From assembly GCA_900642245.1 (NCBI GenBank), contig CAAAJI010000004.1, positions 492,369 through 556,368 of the forward strand: a stretch of 64,000 nucleotides of DNA. Reading direction: 5' to 3'. The stretch comes from Fragilaria radians. Its lineage: Eukaryota; Bacillariophyta; Fragilariophyceae; Fragilariales; Fragilariaceae. The translations under genes and the position numbers were made by a program. The notes beneath the pieces are model-generated. The model saw only the letters and a list, made by a program, of their open reading frames with translations. It did not search any database and was not told the DNA's origin. Below, in pieces: positions 45,309 to 55,073 of the stretch; the stretch's first letter is position 1; each line of letters begins with the position of its first letter.

Positions 45309-45989
45309 GCATATGCAATACTTTGTTTCTAGGAGGGGAGCAGGAAGGGAATCAGAATCCACTTCGTGTGGGAGTTTATCATCACCAGCAACATGCCGCA
45401 TGCTATATTTTACAGCTTTAGCAGGAGTGTAATCACACTCAAAATAAGATCCACGTTTGGTAGAAAAATGATTGTGCCAGTTGATTTTTCTCCTATATCA
45501 TGTGCTTTCCTACTCGATTCATTTGACATACTTTGCTGCTGTCAGATGAGTTTATTTGATCCATCCAATGAGCTATCCCTATCTATCTCTTGGCTGAATT
45601 ATTGTAAACATGTTGAACTTGTCAAACTGAAAAGGTAGGATTGGAGTGGTTGTCTGATTTTACAATGTATATTGAAGATTGGAGGGTGGTTCAGTAGTAG
45701 TGCATGCGTTATGGATGATGAAATGATGGGTGAAGACAAAAGCATAACTCCCACCCTCAGAATGAGAATGAGTGAAGTTGATATTGTTGAATTTGATAAA
45801 GCTGTCAGGACCAATTGATGCTGATCTGATGGCACCCTTGGAGATGGTGCATGGTATTACAGTGTCGTTCGCATAGCGATATGTGCAGTTGCCAGCATAC
45901 ATTTAGGTGTTGACTTATTGGTGTTAGGTATGGCAGATGGCATAGTAGATGGTTGAGAATAGTGCATTCCTTCTGACATCCCCACCATA
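45309..45989. other. Gene-free, probably retroelement-derived
   Basis: This lies on the downstream side of the minus-strand integrase relic. Frames at 45599-45902 (-) are open but unrecognised and may be eroded pol. Confidence 0.25.
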
Positions 45990-46425
45990 TAAACAGAGCG
46001 CTTCAGTGGACGGTAGACCGCTTAACACTGCAACTACATCTGATGCTTCTTGCTGGAAGAAATCTTATACTGCTCTGGAATGGGATTCTGTGAGGAAAAA
46101 ATGAGAAAGCGTCAGAACTCTTAACTGCTCTTGTACGTGACATTTAGCGATGCACACATTTACTATGCTTAACTTATGGTTCAATATACCGTTCGTCAGT
46201 GCCATTTGGGTCCCAGGAATGGAGAGGGGGTAGTTTATCATGGATTACAACCTTTGATCCAGGTGGTGCCAGAGTGGTTTGTTGAAGTCAAATGATCCAA
46301 AGAGGTATGCATAGGCTGAAAGGTTAGGGCTGACTCTATCCGCTTGTAGAAGATTGAGGGATTTCAATAATTTTTCACCAAAAGTCTATCCCATTCTGAT
46401 GCTAAAAAGTGGCAATCACAATTGT
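45990..46425 (-). mobile_element. Decayed retroelement integrase C-terminal region
   Basis: Broken frames on the minus strand spell the end of an integrase core and its C-terminal module. Near 46420 a stretch reads SEWDRLL; a frame change gives LKSLNLLQADRVSPNLSAYA and LFGSFDFNK. Another frame reads PGSKVVIHDKLPPLHSWDPN and GTDERYIEP, then MSRTRAVKSSDAF. In intact diatom elements these align as 'EWDRLLPQ..LNLLR.SR.NP.LSAYAYLFG.FDFN..PLAPPGTKVV.H.KP..R.SWDPHG.DGWYIGP'. Multiple frameshifts and stops make it nonfunctional. The match is to remembered family consensus. Confidence 0.62.
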
Positions 46426-48228
46426 ATAAAACTAAATAAAAAATGGGTATGTCTAGATCGCTCAGCAGGGTTATTATGATGTGACATAAGTTGATAACGT
46501 GGTTAGTCCTATGGCATTCTTGAGTTAATGTGATGCTTCATTATTTAGAATATATGTGTACTATATTCTACAATCCTAGAAGATAATACTTTATGATTTA
46601 AGTTAAACACCCCGAATTAATCTAGAAAAGAGATGAATTCAAGAGATGCTATTTTGTACCAACATTTGGAGACGTCCAGTGTTGCTAGTACATGCTAATC
46701 TAGATGAAAAAGATATCAGATATATTAGCACATCTAAAAACAACAAATGACAATAATAAAATTTGTTGTTTTTTCCCGTTTGCAATTTTTAGATGATACT
46801 AATCAAAGGTCTCAAGAATTTAGGTGATAATAAATCACATGTGTTTCACGAACCTTTTAGTAATTAAAATGTTTAGCTCTAAATAAAGAGCAGTCAAAAG
46901 ATATTTGACATTCTGGTATAGCCAAAAGACAATAAATAAAAGACTGATCTAAATAAATATTATCATAATGAAAAATTAGTCAGTCAAGACTTCAATCTTT
47001 CACGATTAGAAAACAAGAGTAGTTTTTCATAATTTCCTTAAAATATGACATACCTTTTCTATCTCAATTCTCACATAGAGCAATATGTGTTTGGTTAAAC
47101 TCCAGCCATAGAGGATTTTCATTGAAAGTTGATGAATGTGTTACCATCAACTCCGCGATACAAATTGCCCTTCTAATGCCTTGTGTTGAAGAATTTCAAG
47201 CATTAACATCGCAAATGTGTCATTGATGCTTGCATATGAATTCAATGGGGATAGTGATGGAGTGCCTTTAAATTCTAGAGTACACAGCAATTGTGCTGCA
47301 GATTTTGTGCTAAAGGCTTTGAATGGTGAGAGGCAATTGCATTGTAGTCCAAGTTACTATACATATGCTGCTTATGAGACCATGTCCTATCCACTTCTAG
47401 TTTTGCTTACCACTTTTCATGTCTCAAAGGTGACATGCAGTGAATGGTTTTTTAGTAGCTTTAGTTGGAGGGACCAAGTTTTCAATGTCATTTTCATTAT
47501 TTTAAATTTTGCTTAATTCTACATCCTATGCCTACAGGCTAATACATTCTAATCCAACCTGATCCATCTTATTCAACTTAGAAAGATATGGAATGAGGGA
47601 GTCCTCAATTGGCAACTGTTTTTCATTCTTCATCCAGCTCAGGTGGAAAATAAGCAAAACTCTTCAAAATGGTATATTTCAGTCTTGTTTAGTCAAACCT
47701 AAGAAAATACCAATATTCCAGCTTTCATGAAATTAAAAATGTTCCTTACTCCATCTCGTCTTCTTTCATGCAACCAATTTGAAGATGAAAGCATTTTTTG
47801 TTTGGAAATGATTTTTAATGTATATTTTGAAAAACAGACAGTTATGTTGAGGAAATTATTCTCCGAAAAAAAGAGAATAGTAACGTATAAAAGTACACAG
47901 TTTTCGAAGGCTTTTGACATGGATGCTTGTTTTTGCTATTTGAACTAAGCTATATACGTCAAAATCCAGGGATTTATTTTGCATACGAGATGCAAAAGTC
48001 AAGACATAATTTTAAAGCAAAGTGAAGAAAATATAAAAAATTGGTTGCGGTTCCCAACATTACATCCATAATGCCTGCTGTCGGTGCGGCTTCTACCTGA
48101 AATAGTAATCAGTTTAAGCTGCTCTAGATTTATAGGCAATGACAAAAACAGGATTCAAAATCAAAGGTAACTTTTTCAAATTGTACCACAGCCATGCATT
48201 ACTTTATTGTACCATTAGTGACCCCGAA
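46426..48228. other. Intergenic, very AT-rich; one unrecognised open frame
   Basis: A plus-strand frame is open from about 47190 to 47516 (first ATG 47226). It reads as plausible protein (segment LNGERQLHCSPSYYTYAAYE) but matches no family and lacks splice partners. Antiparallel frames at 47699-47948 look random. The region from 46600 to 47100 is extremely AT-rich. Confidence 0.25.
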
Positions 48229-49731
48229 TTACCAATCAAAGAGATCTCCATCATCTTTCAAAATATCAGCTAATTCATCTAGAGAGTCGTTTCCTCTCTG
48301 ATCGGAAATGGAATCAATCAACCCTAGGGGCATTGACATACTTCTAGATTGATGAGGGATAATGCTTGCCAATCCGATTGAATTCCTTTCCAGTACATGC
48401 TGCTCCACTGATAAAGGCATTGACAAACGTCTTCCTGTAAATATACTAGATTCCTCTCTTGGTTTACTGTTCGGTGTCAATTCATTGTCATCAATGTATC
48501 CATTCGAAACGTCACTGTAGTTTAGCAAGTTCTCAGAGGCAGCATAAGAGAGTACTTGTTCTTGATGTAAATGCTGTTGCTGTTGCTCCTGTTGACTTGA
48601 GACAAAAGCTTGAAGTTCCTGGTTACCATATTGCTCTGCGTGCTGGTTGAAGAGTTGCTGAATCTCCTCTCGTACTTGCATCTGTTGTTGAATCTCTTGC
48701 ACGGTCATTCCTTTTACACGACGATCTTCATGATTCAAATGTTGAGTATTGTCGATGATACCAACAGGCATTGAAAATCTGCGCCCACCGGGAAGGTTAA
48801 CCATGGAAATGTCTTCCTGGAACTGCTGGTGCTGTCGTTGCATTTGAGCAAATTGCTCTGTAGAAGTAGGCATGGACATTCTCCTTGGAGCATTCGCTGC
48901 TGCCGACATATTAATTAATGGGTTATACGCCCCCAAGAATAGCGGAAAATTAGAGCTGTCAATGAGACTAAGATTATTTTGAGCTTCATTGTAAACTGCC
49001 ATTGGGTTCACGTATTGCTGACCCATTTGCTGCAATATGGTTAAATTGTTGTTATTGTTTGCCGTCAAAACATTGTTATTCCCGAAAATGGATACACCAC
49101 TATAGGTCTTCATGAGCTGAGAAATCATCATCTGATTAGCTAAGGCGCTTTGATTATGCTGGCGATGTAAAAATTCTTGTTCTCGAGGAGAGCAGTTTGA
49201 AAACTGTACATCTGCAGACATCTCAGAAGTCAATGGCCATCTAGACTCGTGGCTCTGGTTGTTATCACTAATTGAACTTCCTCCTTCTTGATTGCGTTTC
49301 CATTCCTCAACTTCAGCTTTATAGCGTAATTGTTCGAAATCGGCTTGAACTTCGAATATTCTCCTAGCGTCAGCATCAAGTCGTTTCCATTTCGCGGCTA
49401 TATTTTTCGCCAACGCAGAAAATCCGATTTTGACTCGCTTCCTATTCAAATTGACATCGCCGCCATATAGAAGGTTTTCACGTTCTTGTCGAAAGAAAAT
49501 ATTGTAGGCGGAGAGAGGGCGCTTGGGCTTATCTTTTGGCTTTCGCCATTTCTTTTTCTTCCCAACTTTGTCTGCAGAAGGCGAATTCTCTTCATCATCG
49601 GGATTTGTATCCTCTTCATTGTTTTCCATTACATTACCGCCCTTAGGATTTTCTGGGGAAGATGTCAAGCTATTCGTATCAGGCATAGGCGAATCAAGGG
49701 TCAATGGGCCCTTACTCACGGTTTCTTCCAT
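48229..49731 (-). CDS. HMG-box protein with repeated RRxSMP motifs
   Basis: A 500-residue single-exon protein, probably a nuclear chromatin or transcription factor. One HMG box spans about residues 66-146: it opens KDKPKRPLSAYNIFFRQERE, continues with IAAKWKRLDADARRIFE and ends in a basic/aromatic helix (YKAEVEEWKRNQ). An acidic leader and a KKKKWRKPKDKPKR patch precede it. The remaining 350 residues are Gln/Asn/Ser/Met-rich. They contain four similar short motifs: RRMSMP (283), RRFSMP (317), RRLSMP (434) and SRSMSMP (462). Each fits the Arg-x-x-Ser consensus of basophilic kinases. The end (DELADILKDDGDLFDW) is acidic with bulky hydrophobics, like a transactivation segment. The start is the ATG at 49729-49731. 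It is divergent from the CaMKK-like gene. Confidence 0.88.
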   Translation of the reverse strand: MEETVSKGPLTLDSPMPDTNSLTSSPENPKGGNVMENNEEDTNPDDEENSPSADKVGKKKKWRKPKDKPKRPLSAYNIFFRQERENLLYGGDVNLNRKRVKIGFSALAKNIAAKWKRLDADARRIFEVQADFEQLRYKAEVEEWKRNQEGGSSISDNNQSHESRWPLTSEMSADVQFSNCSPREQEFLHRQHNQSALANQMMISQLMKTYSGVSIFGNNNVLTANNNNNLTILQQMGQQYVNPMAVYNEAQNNLSLIDSSNFPLFLGAYNPLINMSAAANAPRRMSMPTSTEQFAQMQRQHQQFQEDISMVNLPGGRRFSMPVGIIDNTQHLNHEDRRVKGMTVQEIQQQMQVREEIQQLFNQHAEQYGNQELQAFVSSQQEQQQQHLHQEQVLSYAASENLLNYSDVSNGYIDDNELTPNSKPREESSIFTGRRLSMPLSVEQHVLERNSIGLASIIPHQSRSMSMPLGLIDSISDQRGNDSLDELADILKDDGDLFDW

Positions 49732-51018
49732 CGTAGATTATATATCAGACTGCCGTTATTCACGTATGTTCTATGGCTGTAAAATGGATCACGAACATCT
49801 ACTTGAATACGACGTCATATACGATATTAATATGACATCTGAAGGCTTAATTATCAAACGGATTCCAACTTCCTAATCGGAAAAAAGTCTAACTAATGAT
49901 GTAAATATATGTCTGAGTGATTAATTATTCATAACTCATATGTGAAAAAATCCTTATTATTACTCTTTGACAACTATCCCCATGGAATTCAAGATAATCC
50001 GAAATCAAGTCATTTATGCTCTTCCCTATTGGTCTACAGTATTCCTGTTTTTGGTGATGCTCACAGAATTGTCGATGTAAACCTTCCCAACGATAATACA
50101 CAAATGCTTTGACCAAGGTTGAAGAAAGAATTCTTTGCCACATAGCTACAGAACGAGTTATTTGACAATTCGATTTTTTTACGAATACCAGGTGTCTAGG
50201 TTTTCATTTTAATATTGCATTTCTTGTCGACACAGCATTTATCATTGCCCAATCTGATTTAACATTGTTACAATGTGTGATATCTATGAAGATATGAGCT
50301 GCGTATAGACCAAATTCCTGCTGCTAGAAGTGGTCCCCACGCAGTTTTGAATCCAGGAATTTTTTGATTGTCAAAAGGCAGCAGCAAAATTCCTACGAAA
50401 GGATGCACTCCTTTATTGATTCCACTTTACTTGTTTTTGAGGTCTTTTATTTTCAGCCATAATTTATCTTTATGTTCAATAGACTATTAATGTAATCACC
50501 TTGTGTCAAAGATAGAAGCTTGCCACTATCAGATTCTGCCAGCAAGCGATAATACTGTTGGAAGCTAAAACATTATAATAAGATATGTATTCTCTCTCAT
50601 AACTGGCCATGAAACGCAATCATTGTGTGAATGTCAAGGTTATGGAGATGGTCTTAGTATGACAGGATGTAGAGTATGAATAGCATTTTGTTATTGACAA
50701 ATTCTCTGTTTGGCATGCCATTAGACGTTAGGAATGACAATATACAAATTAAGAATAGTATTTGGTTGGTGGTGCATTCTCTAATTGTCACGTCATCACA
50801 TGTTAGGGTAATAATCATTGTAGATTCTGTATCAGGAAAAGAGAGGTTTTGCTCTGAAAATAATAGCTCGTTTAGTACCCGTATCCCTATTGATAGCTTA
50901 CGTCATGACCACGAACAAGAACTTCTTGCAATTGTTCATTTAATAATTCACAACAACTGAGAAATCTGGCACCAAAGGAATCACCAAGATTCTAGGTGAA
51001 TCCTACTCATCAGTAAAA
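49732..51018. promoter_or_regulatory. Divergent intergenic region (HMG-box gene / kinase) with three ACGTCA-type sites
   Basis: No gene recognised. The sequence holds ACGACGTCAT near 49809-49818 (about 80 nt upstream of the HMG-box ATG), TCACGTCA at 50788-50795 and TTACGTCA at 50898-50905 (about 115 nt upstream of the kinase ATG). These are bZIP/CRE-like cores. Clustering is suggestive only. Confidence 0.3.
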
Positions 51019-53073
51019 ATGGAAAACGAGACCTTTGACGAGAATGGCAACGTATTGACCGTGGGAAATTATAAGTTTTTCGATGGGATACTGGGCAGCG
51101 GGGCTTTTGGCACAGTTCGTTTAGCGGAGCTTGTAGGAGTCATCGAGTCTGAACCATTATCGACTACTTTTGCATTTAAGCCTGAATCTAAATGCCCTGT
51201 TGTAAAGCGTCGTTCAGAGGATGGATCGATGGTATTTACAATGGAAAAGAAAGAAGTCGATTGTAATCCGTCGCACACAGGTGGCCAAGAAAGCTGTAAT
51301 TCTGACCGGCATCTTCATAAAAGCTCATCTGCTCCATTTGGCAAAAATGTCTTTGAGGATACCACAAATCAAGTCGCAGCGACTTCTGCAGTTGTCGGAC
51401 AGTTTGGTTTGTTGGTAAAGCACGGTCTCAAAAAGGCATCGGAAAACCTAGGATTGTCACTGTTTGATGAAAAGGAGCCGCGAGATAACAAGTATGCGAT
51501 AAAAATCTTCAACAAATCACTCCTGAAACAAATGAGAACCATGGAGAAAGATAGTGGAACGAAGAGAATGAAGATAAGAACAGCATTTGAACAAGTAGAA
51601 AAAGAAATAGCGCTCATGAAGAAGATGCATCATCCCAATATTGTTTCTCTCTTTGAGGTTATCGACTCTCCCGAGTCAGATATTCTCTACTTGGTAATGG
51701 AGTATATGCCTCTTGGTGAAATCTTGACGTATCAAGATGATGGGACCTTTCGTCGATTACAAAATAATGTCCCCGGATACAACGCCAAACTTTGCCGTTT
51801 CAATGAATCTACCTCTGCTTTGTTCTTTGTAGACATATTACATGGATTAGCGTACTTACATCAGCATCGAATCATCCATCGTGACTTAAAACCGGAAAAT
51901 ATTCTGTAAGTAACTTTCCGAAATACTTCTATCTTGTGATATGTGCTATAATTCTCATTATATTTTATTGATTTATCAGCTTGGATGCACGAGGCATAGT
52001 AAAAATTGCAGACTTTGGTGTTTCTCATTTTTTTGAAGAAGATAACGGCTTAGAGATTAAAGAAGAACCACATGATCATCTTCATCATGGGAAAATTTTA
52101 TCAAGAATTGATTCCGACAAGGCATTTGTAATGAAAAAGTTATCAAACGTTGGAATGTTGAATAAGACAGAAGGCACATGGTGCTTTTGGAGCCCCCAAA
52201 TGTGTACAGGTGAGACATTTTCTGGTTATGCAGCCGATATGTGGGCTGCAGGCATATGCCTCTACATATTCGTCTCTGGTAAGTTGCCCTTCTATTCTGA
52301 AAATCCATGTGATTTATTCAAAAGCATTTGTGAGGAGAAGCCTCCTTTTGAAGGTTTAGGATTGTCTTCATCACTTATTGACCTGTTAACGAGCACACTC
52401 AATAAGAACCCGGAAGAAAGAGCCGGGGTTGGTGACTGCCTTCATCATCCATTTCTTCGTGTTGCAAGGGAGCGACGAATCGATCAGCTTTCAGTCGCGT
52501 TTGAAAAATCTGAAGGGAGGAATTTGATTGTCGATGATGAGGATATTCGCAAGGTGAGTTTGATATTTGTTTAGATTTCCTTGAAATTGAAACGCAAAGT
52601 CTTTATTCATCGTCTTACACCATAATCTTGTTCAATAGGCCTTTCAAGTGGTAACGTCTCTAAATCCAGCCGAGATTTTCAGGACTGCGACGCTTGCACT
52701 TCGAGATGGATTTGTAGCAGCCAAAAAATCATTGTCAAGGTCATCATCGTGGCAATCATCTGGATCATTTGAAGAAACTTTGGAAAAAGGTTCACCGTAT
52801 GAACCAAATGCTTGTAAAACTTCTTGGACAAAGGAGAAACAAACAAGCTTACTTTCTAAGGGAACGAGTAATGTATCTGATGTAACACCAAACGACTTTG
52901 TGAAGAAACGTCGTTTCATGAGGTTCACATCTCAAAGAATGCGCCGAAAGTCAACGATCCCCGATATAGATGATTCCAAGGACGATATGACTACCCAGGC
53001 AAGCAATGCAAAGAAGGCTTTCCACAAGAGGGGATCTGTTTTAAAGAAGCGCAAAAAGTGCGTCATTCAGTAA
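51019..53073 (+). CDS. CaMKK/GRIK-like serine/threonine kinase with C-terminal CaaX tail
   Basis: Three exons (51019-51905, 51980-52553, 52639-53073; introns 74 and 85 nt) encode 631 residues. The glycine loop is GSGAFG (26-31), the ATP Lys is at 162 in KYAIKIFNKSLLKQ, and HRDLKPENIL and IADFG (about 305-309) are intact. The text around the Lys, EIALMKKMHHPNIVSLFEVI and LVMEYMPLGEIL resemble CaMKK and plant GRIK/SnAK, the kinases upstream of AMPK/SnRK1. Two oddities: about 115 residues are inserted between the glycine loop and Lys162, and the APE motif reads SPQ (GTWCFWSPQM). The tail has basic Ser sites (RRKSTIP, KRGSVLKKRKK) and ends CVIQ, a CaaX prenylation box behind a polybasic run. Membrane attachment is therefore likely (inference). 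The ATG at 51019 starts the exon-1 frame. Confidence 0.88.
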
Positions 53074-53117
53074 TTTTTCCATATATTATGTTACTATTAT
53101 GTTTCAATTTCTGACTA

Positions 53118-55073
53118 CTATTTAAAAATTGGATCATCTAGATCGACACCGTCCATTCCATTCTTTCTTGCATTCAAAATCATTTGCTCCAGATTTCGAG
53201 CCTCGCGACGATATCGATCTAATTCGTAATCCCTGAGTAAGCATTGATCCAAGGCTTCCGATATTTCTTTCTGCGAAATATTCATTCCGATAAATACAAC
53301 TTCTATTTCATCCATGAAACAAATAAGCAAATGATGAGATCCTTGTCTCCCAACTATATTTCTTTAGTTGCATGCCTAAAATTACCCTTACCTTGTCGAC
53401 GATCACCCCATTCTTCCGAAACAAAATCTTCCCTCAGAATTCGATCATATTCCTCGTCGTCGGTGGGAAAGAAATTTTTGATTTGTTCCTTCGGAATAGT
53501 ACTCCACCATTTACCTCCCGCTGTAATGCCAAAGTGCTTTCCAGCTTGACTCCAGTACATGGCAGTATCATGACGATAGCCGTCATTGGAGGTACCCATC
53601 CATTTGAGGGGCGCCAACCAAATAAAACCCTTACTCCTCAAGACGCCCAAGAAAGGATTTCCAGTTTCAACTTCCTTCCCAACCGAATATCCAGATTCCT
53701 GAGCTGCTTGAAGTAGATTCAAGTCCAGCGTATCCTTGATAGGCACCGGCCATTGATTCAACAGGTTTAATAACCGTTTGGTATCAAATGGTCGATCCCT
53801 TTTATAGACAAAGTTCGTGAGATTCAACTCGTCTTGGTGTGTATTTCGATGTGAGTGGTCATGAGAGTGTGATGGATCCGTACAAGTGGGATCTTGACAT
53901 GCGGATTCATGAGCCGCGTGATCATGAGAGTGAGTTGCATCCGTACATGCGGGATCTTGACAAGCGGATTCATGAACCGTATGATCATGAGAGTGAGAAA
54001 CATCCGTGCAAGCGGGATCGTTACTCTGAGTTTGATGAGTCGTATGATCATGAGAGTGAGTTGCATCCGTACAAATAGGATCATGACAATCCGCTTTGTG
54101 GTTAGTTGCGTGGTCGTGAGAATGAGTCTCCAATTCTGTCTCCTCATCCTCCTCCTGTTCACGAAGAAGGACCATACGTGGAGAAATCTTCCCAAATGCT
54201 ACAGTTCGGATATTTGCCTTCGGATTAAGACTCCGTGCAACAGAGGAGGCAATCGTTACCTCATCATCTGACGCCATGTCTACTTTGTTGATCAGTATGA
54301 GATCGGCCGCTTCGACTTGTTCGGCTAAAAGTTCCGTAACTTGTCGCTCACCGGCACAGTCTCTAGTATCCGTAATCCAACCTTCACGGATACCCACAAT
54401 GTCTTGCGTCATCCAATCACTCCCGAATGTAGTGGAATCGACGAGTGTTACAACCTTTTGAATGTCCGCTAACTCTGTGGCAGGATGATTACTCATCTTG
54501 GCAGCCTTCCAATTCGCTCGAATCGCCAAAGGATCAGCCACACCACTAAGTTCAATAACAACGGCATCAAGTTGTGGATATTTAGGATTCTTACGTTTCT
54601 TCAATAGTGTCGAAACGGCAGTGATAAATTCATCTGCCAACGAACAACAGGCACATCCATTCTGTAATTCAATCATGGTTCCATCCTGTGAAACTCCCGA
54701 AATGAGTTTGGCATCAATATTCACTTCAGCGACATCATTGACAATCACGCCAATCCTAATATTATCCGTATTTTCTAGAAGGTTTTTCAGTGTCGATGTC
54801 TGCAAAAATGTGTGAGGAAATGAAAACAAATTCAATTGGAGAATGTTCTCCATCTATCCGACCAAAAAAGTGTTGTTTTTCCACAATATTCTTTACCTTG
54901 CCACTTCCTAGAAAACCACTCAAAAGAGTTATTGGGATTTTCGCGTTTTGAGCAACCGCAAACCTAACTGTCGACGAAACTAAACTCCGCTTTACGAATA
55001 TGTTCTGGGTAAACGCTTTCACTGATAGAATGGGCAGCAACAATGCCATGAAAAGCAAATGTTGATGTGTCAT
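53118..55073 (-). CDS. CobW/COG0523 GTPase with plastid-type leader and His-rich repeats
   Basis: Three exons (55073-54897, 54799-53392, 53302-53118; introns 97 and 89 nt) encode 589 residues of a metal-chaperone GTPase. Intron 1 splits the Walker A motif, restored as GFLGSGKTST. Other motifs: the invariant CxCC metal site GCACCSL (Cys108, 110, 111), Walker B VVIELSGVADP and NKVD at about 230-233. The C-terminal CobW_C domain ends VVFIGMNISQKEISEALDQC. The N terminus is a signal peptide (FMALLLPILSVKA|FTQ) with Ala|Phe at the predicted cleavage point, the diatom plastid-import hallmark. Between the two domains, residues about 284-380 hold five HSHDH clusters alternating with ACQDPxCTD, a large zinc/cobalt/copper-type binding insert encoded by a DNA tandem repeat. 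It lies tail-to-tail with the kinase gene, 44 nt apart. Which metal it handles is unknown. Confidence 0.92.
53860..54115. repeat. 63-bp coding tandem repeat
   Basis: The landmark catgagag recurs at 53860, 53923, 53986 and 54049, exactly 63 nt apart, with a diverged copy 66 nt further on. Each unit encodes 21 residues of the HSHDH/ACQDPxCTD insert in the CobW protein, so the repeat is in frame and can expand or contract without breaking the gene. Confidence 0.9.

Noticed and set aside
53839..54271. Repetitive ORFs on both strands in the CobW region
   Set aside because: They are other-frame readings of the 63-bp repeat; only the CobW frame keeps domain motifs on both sides.
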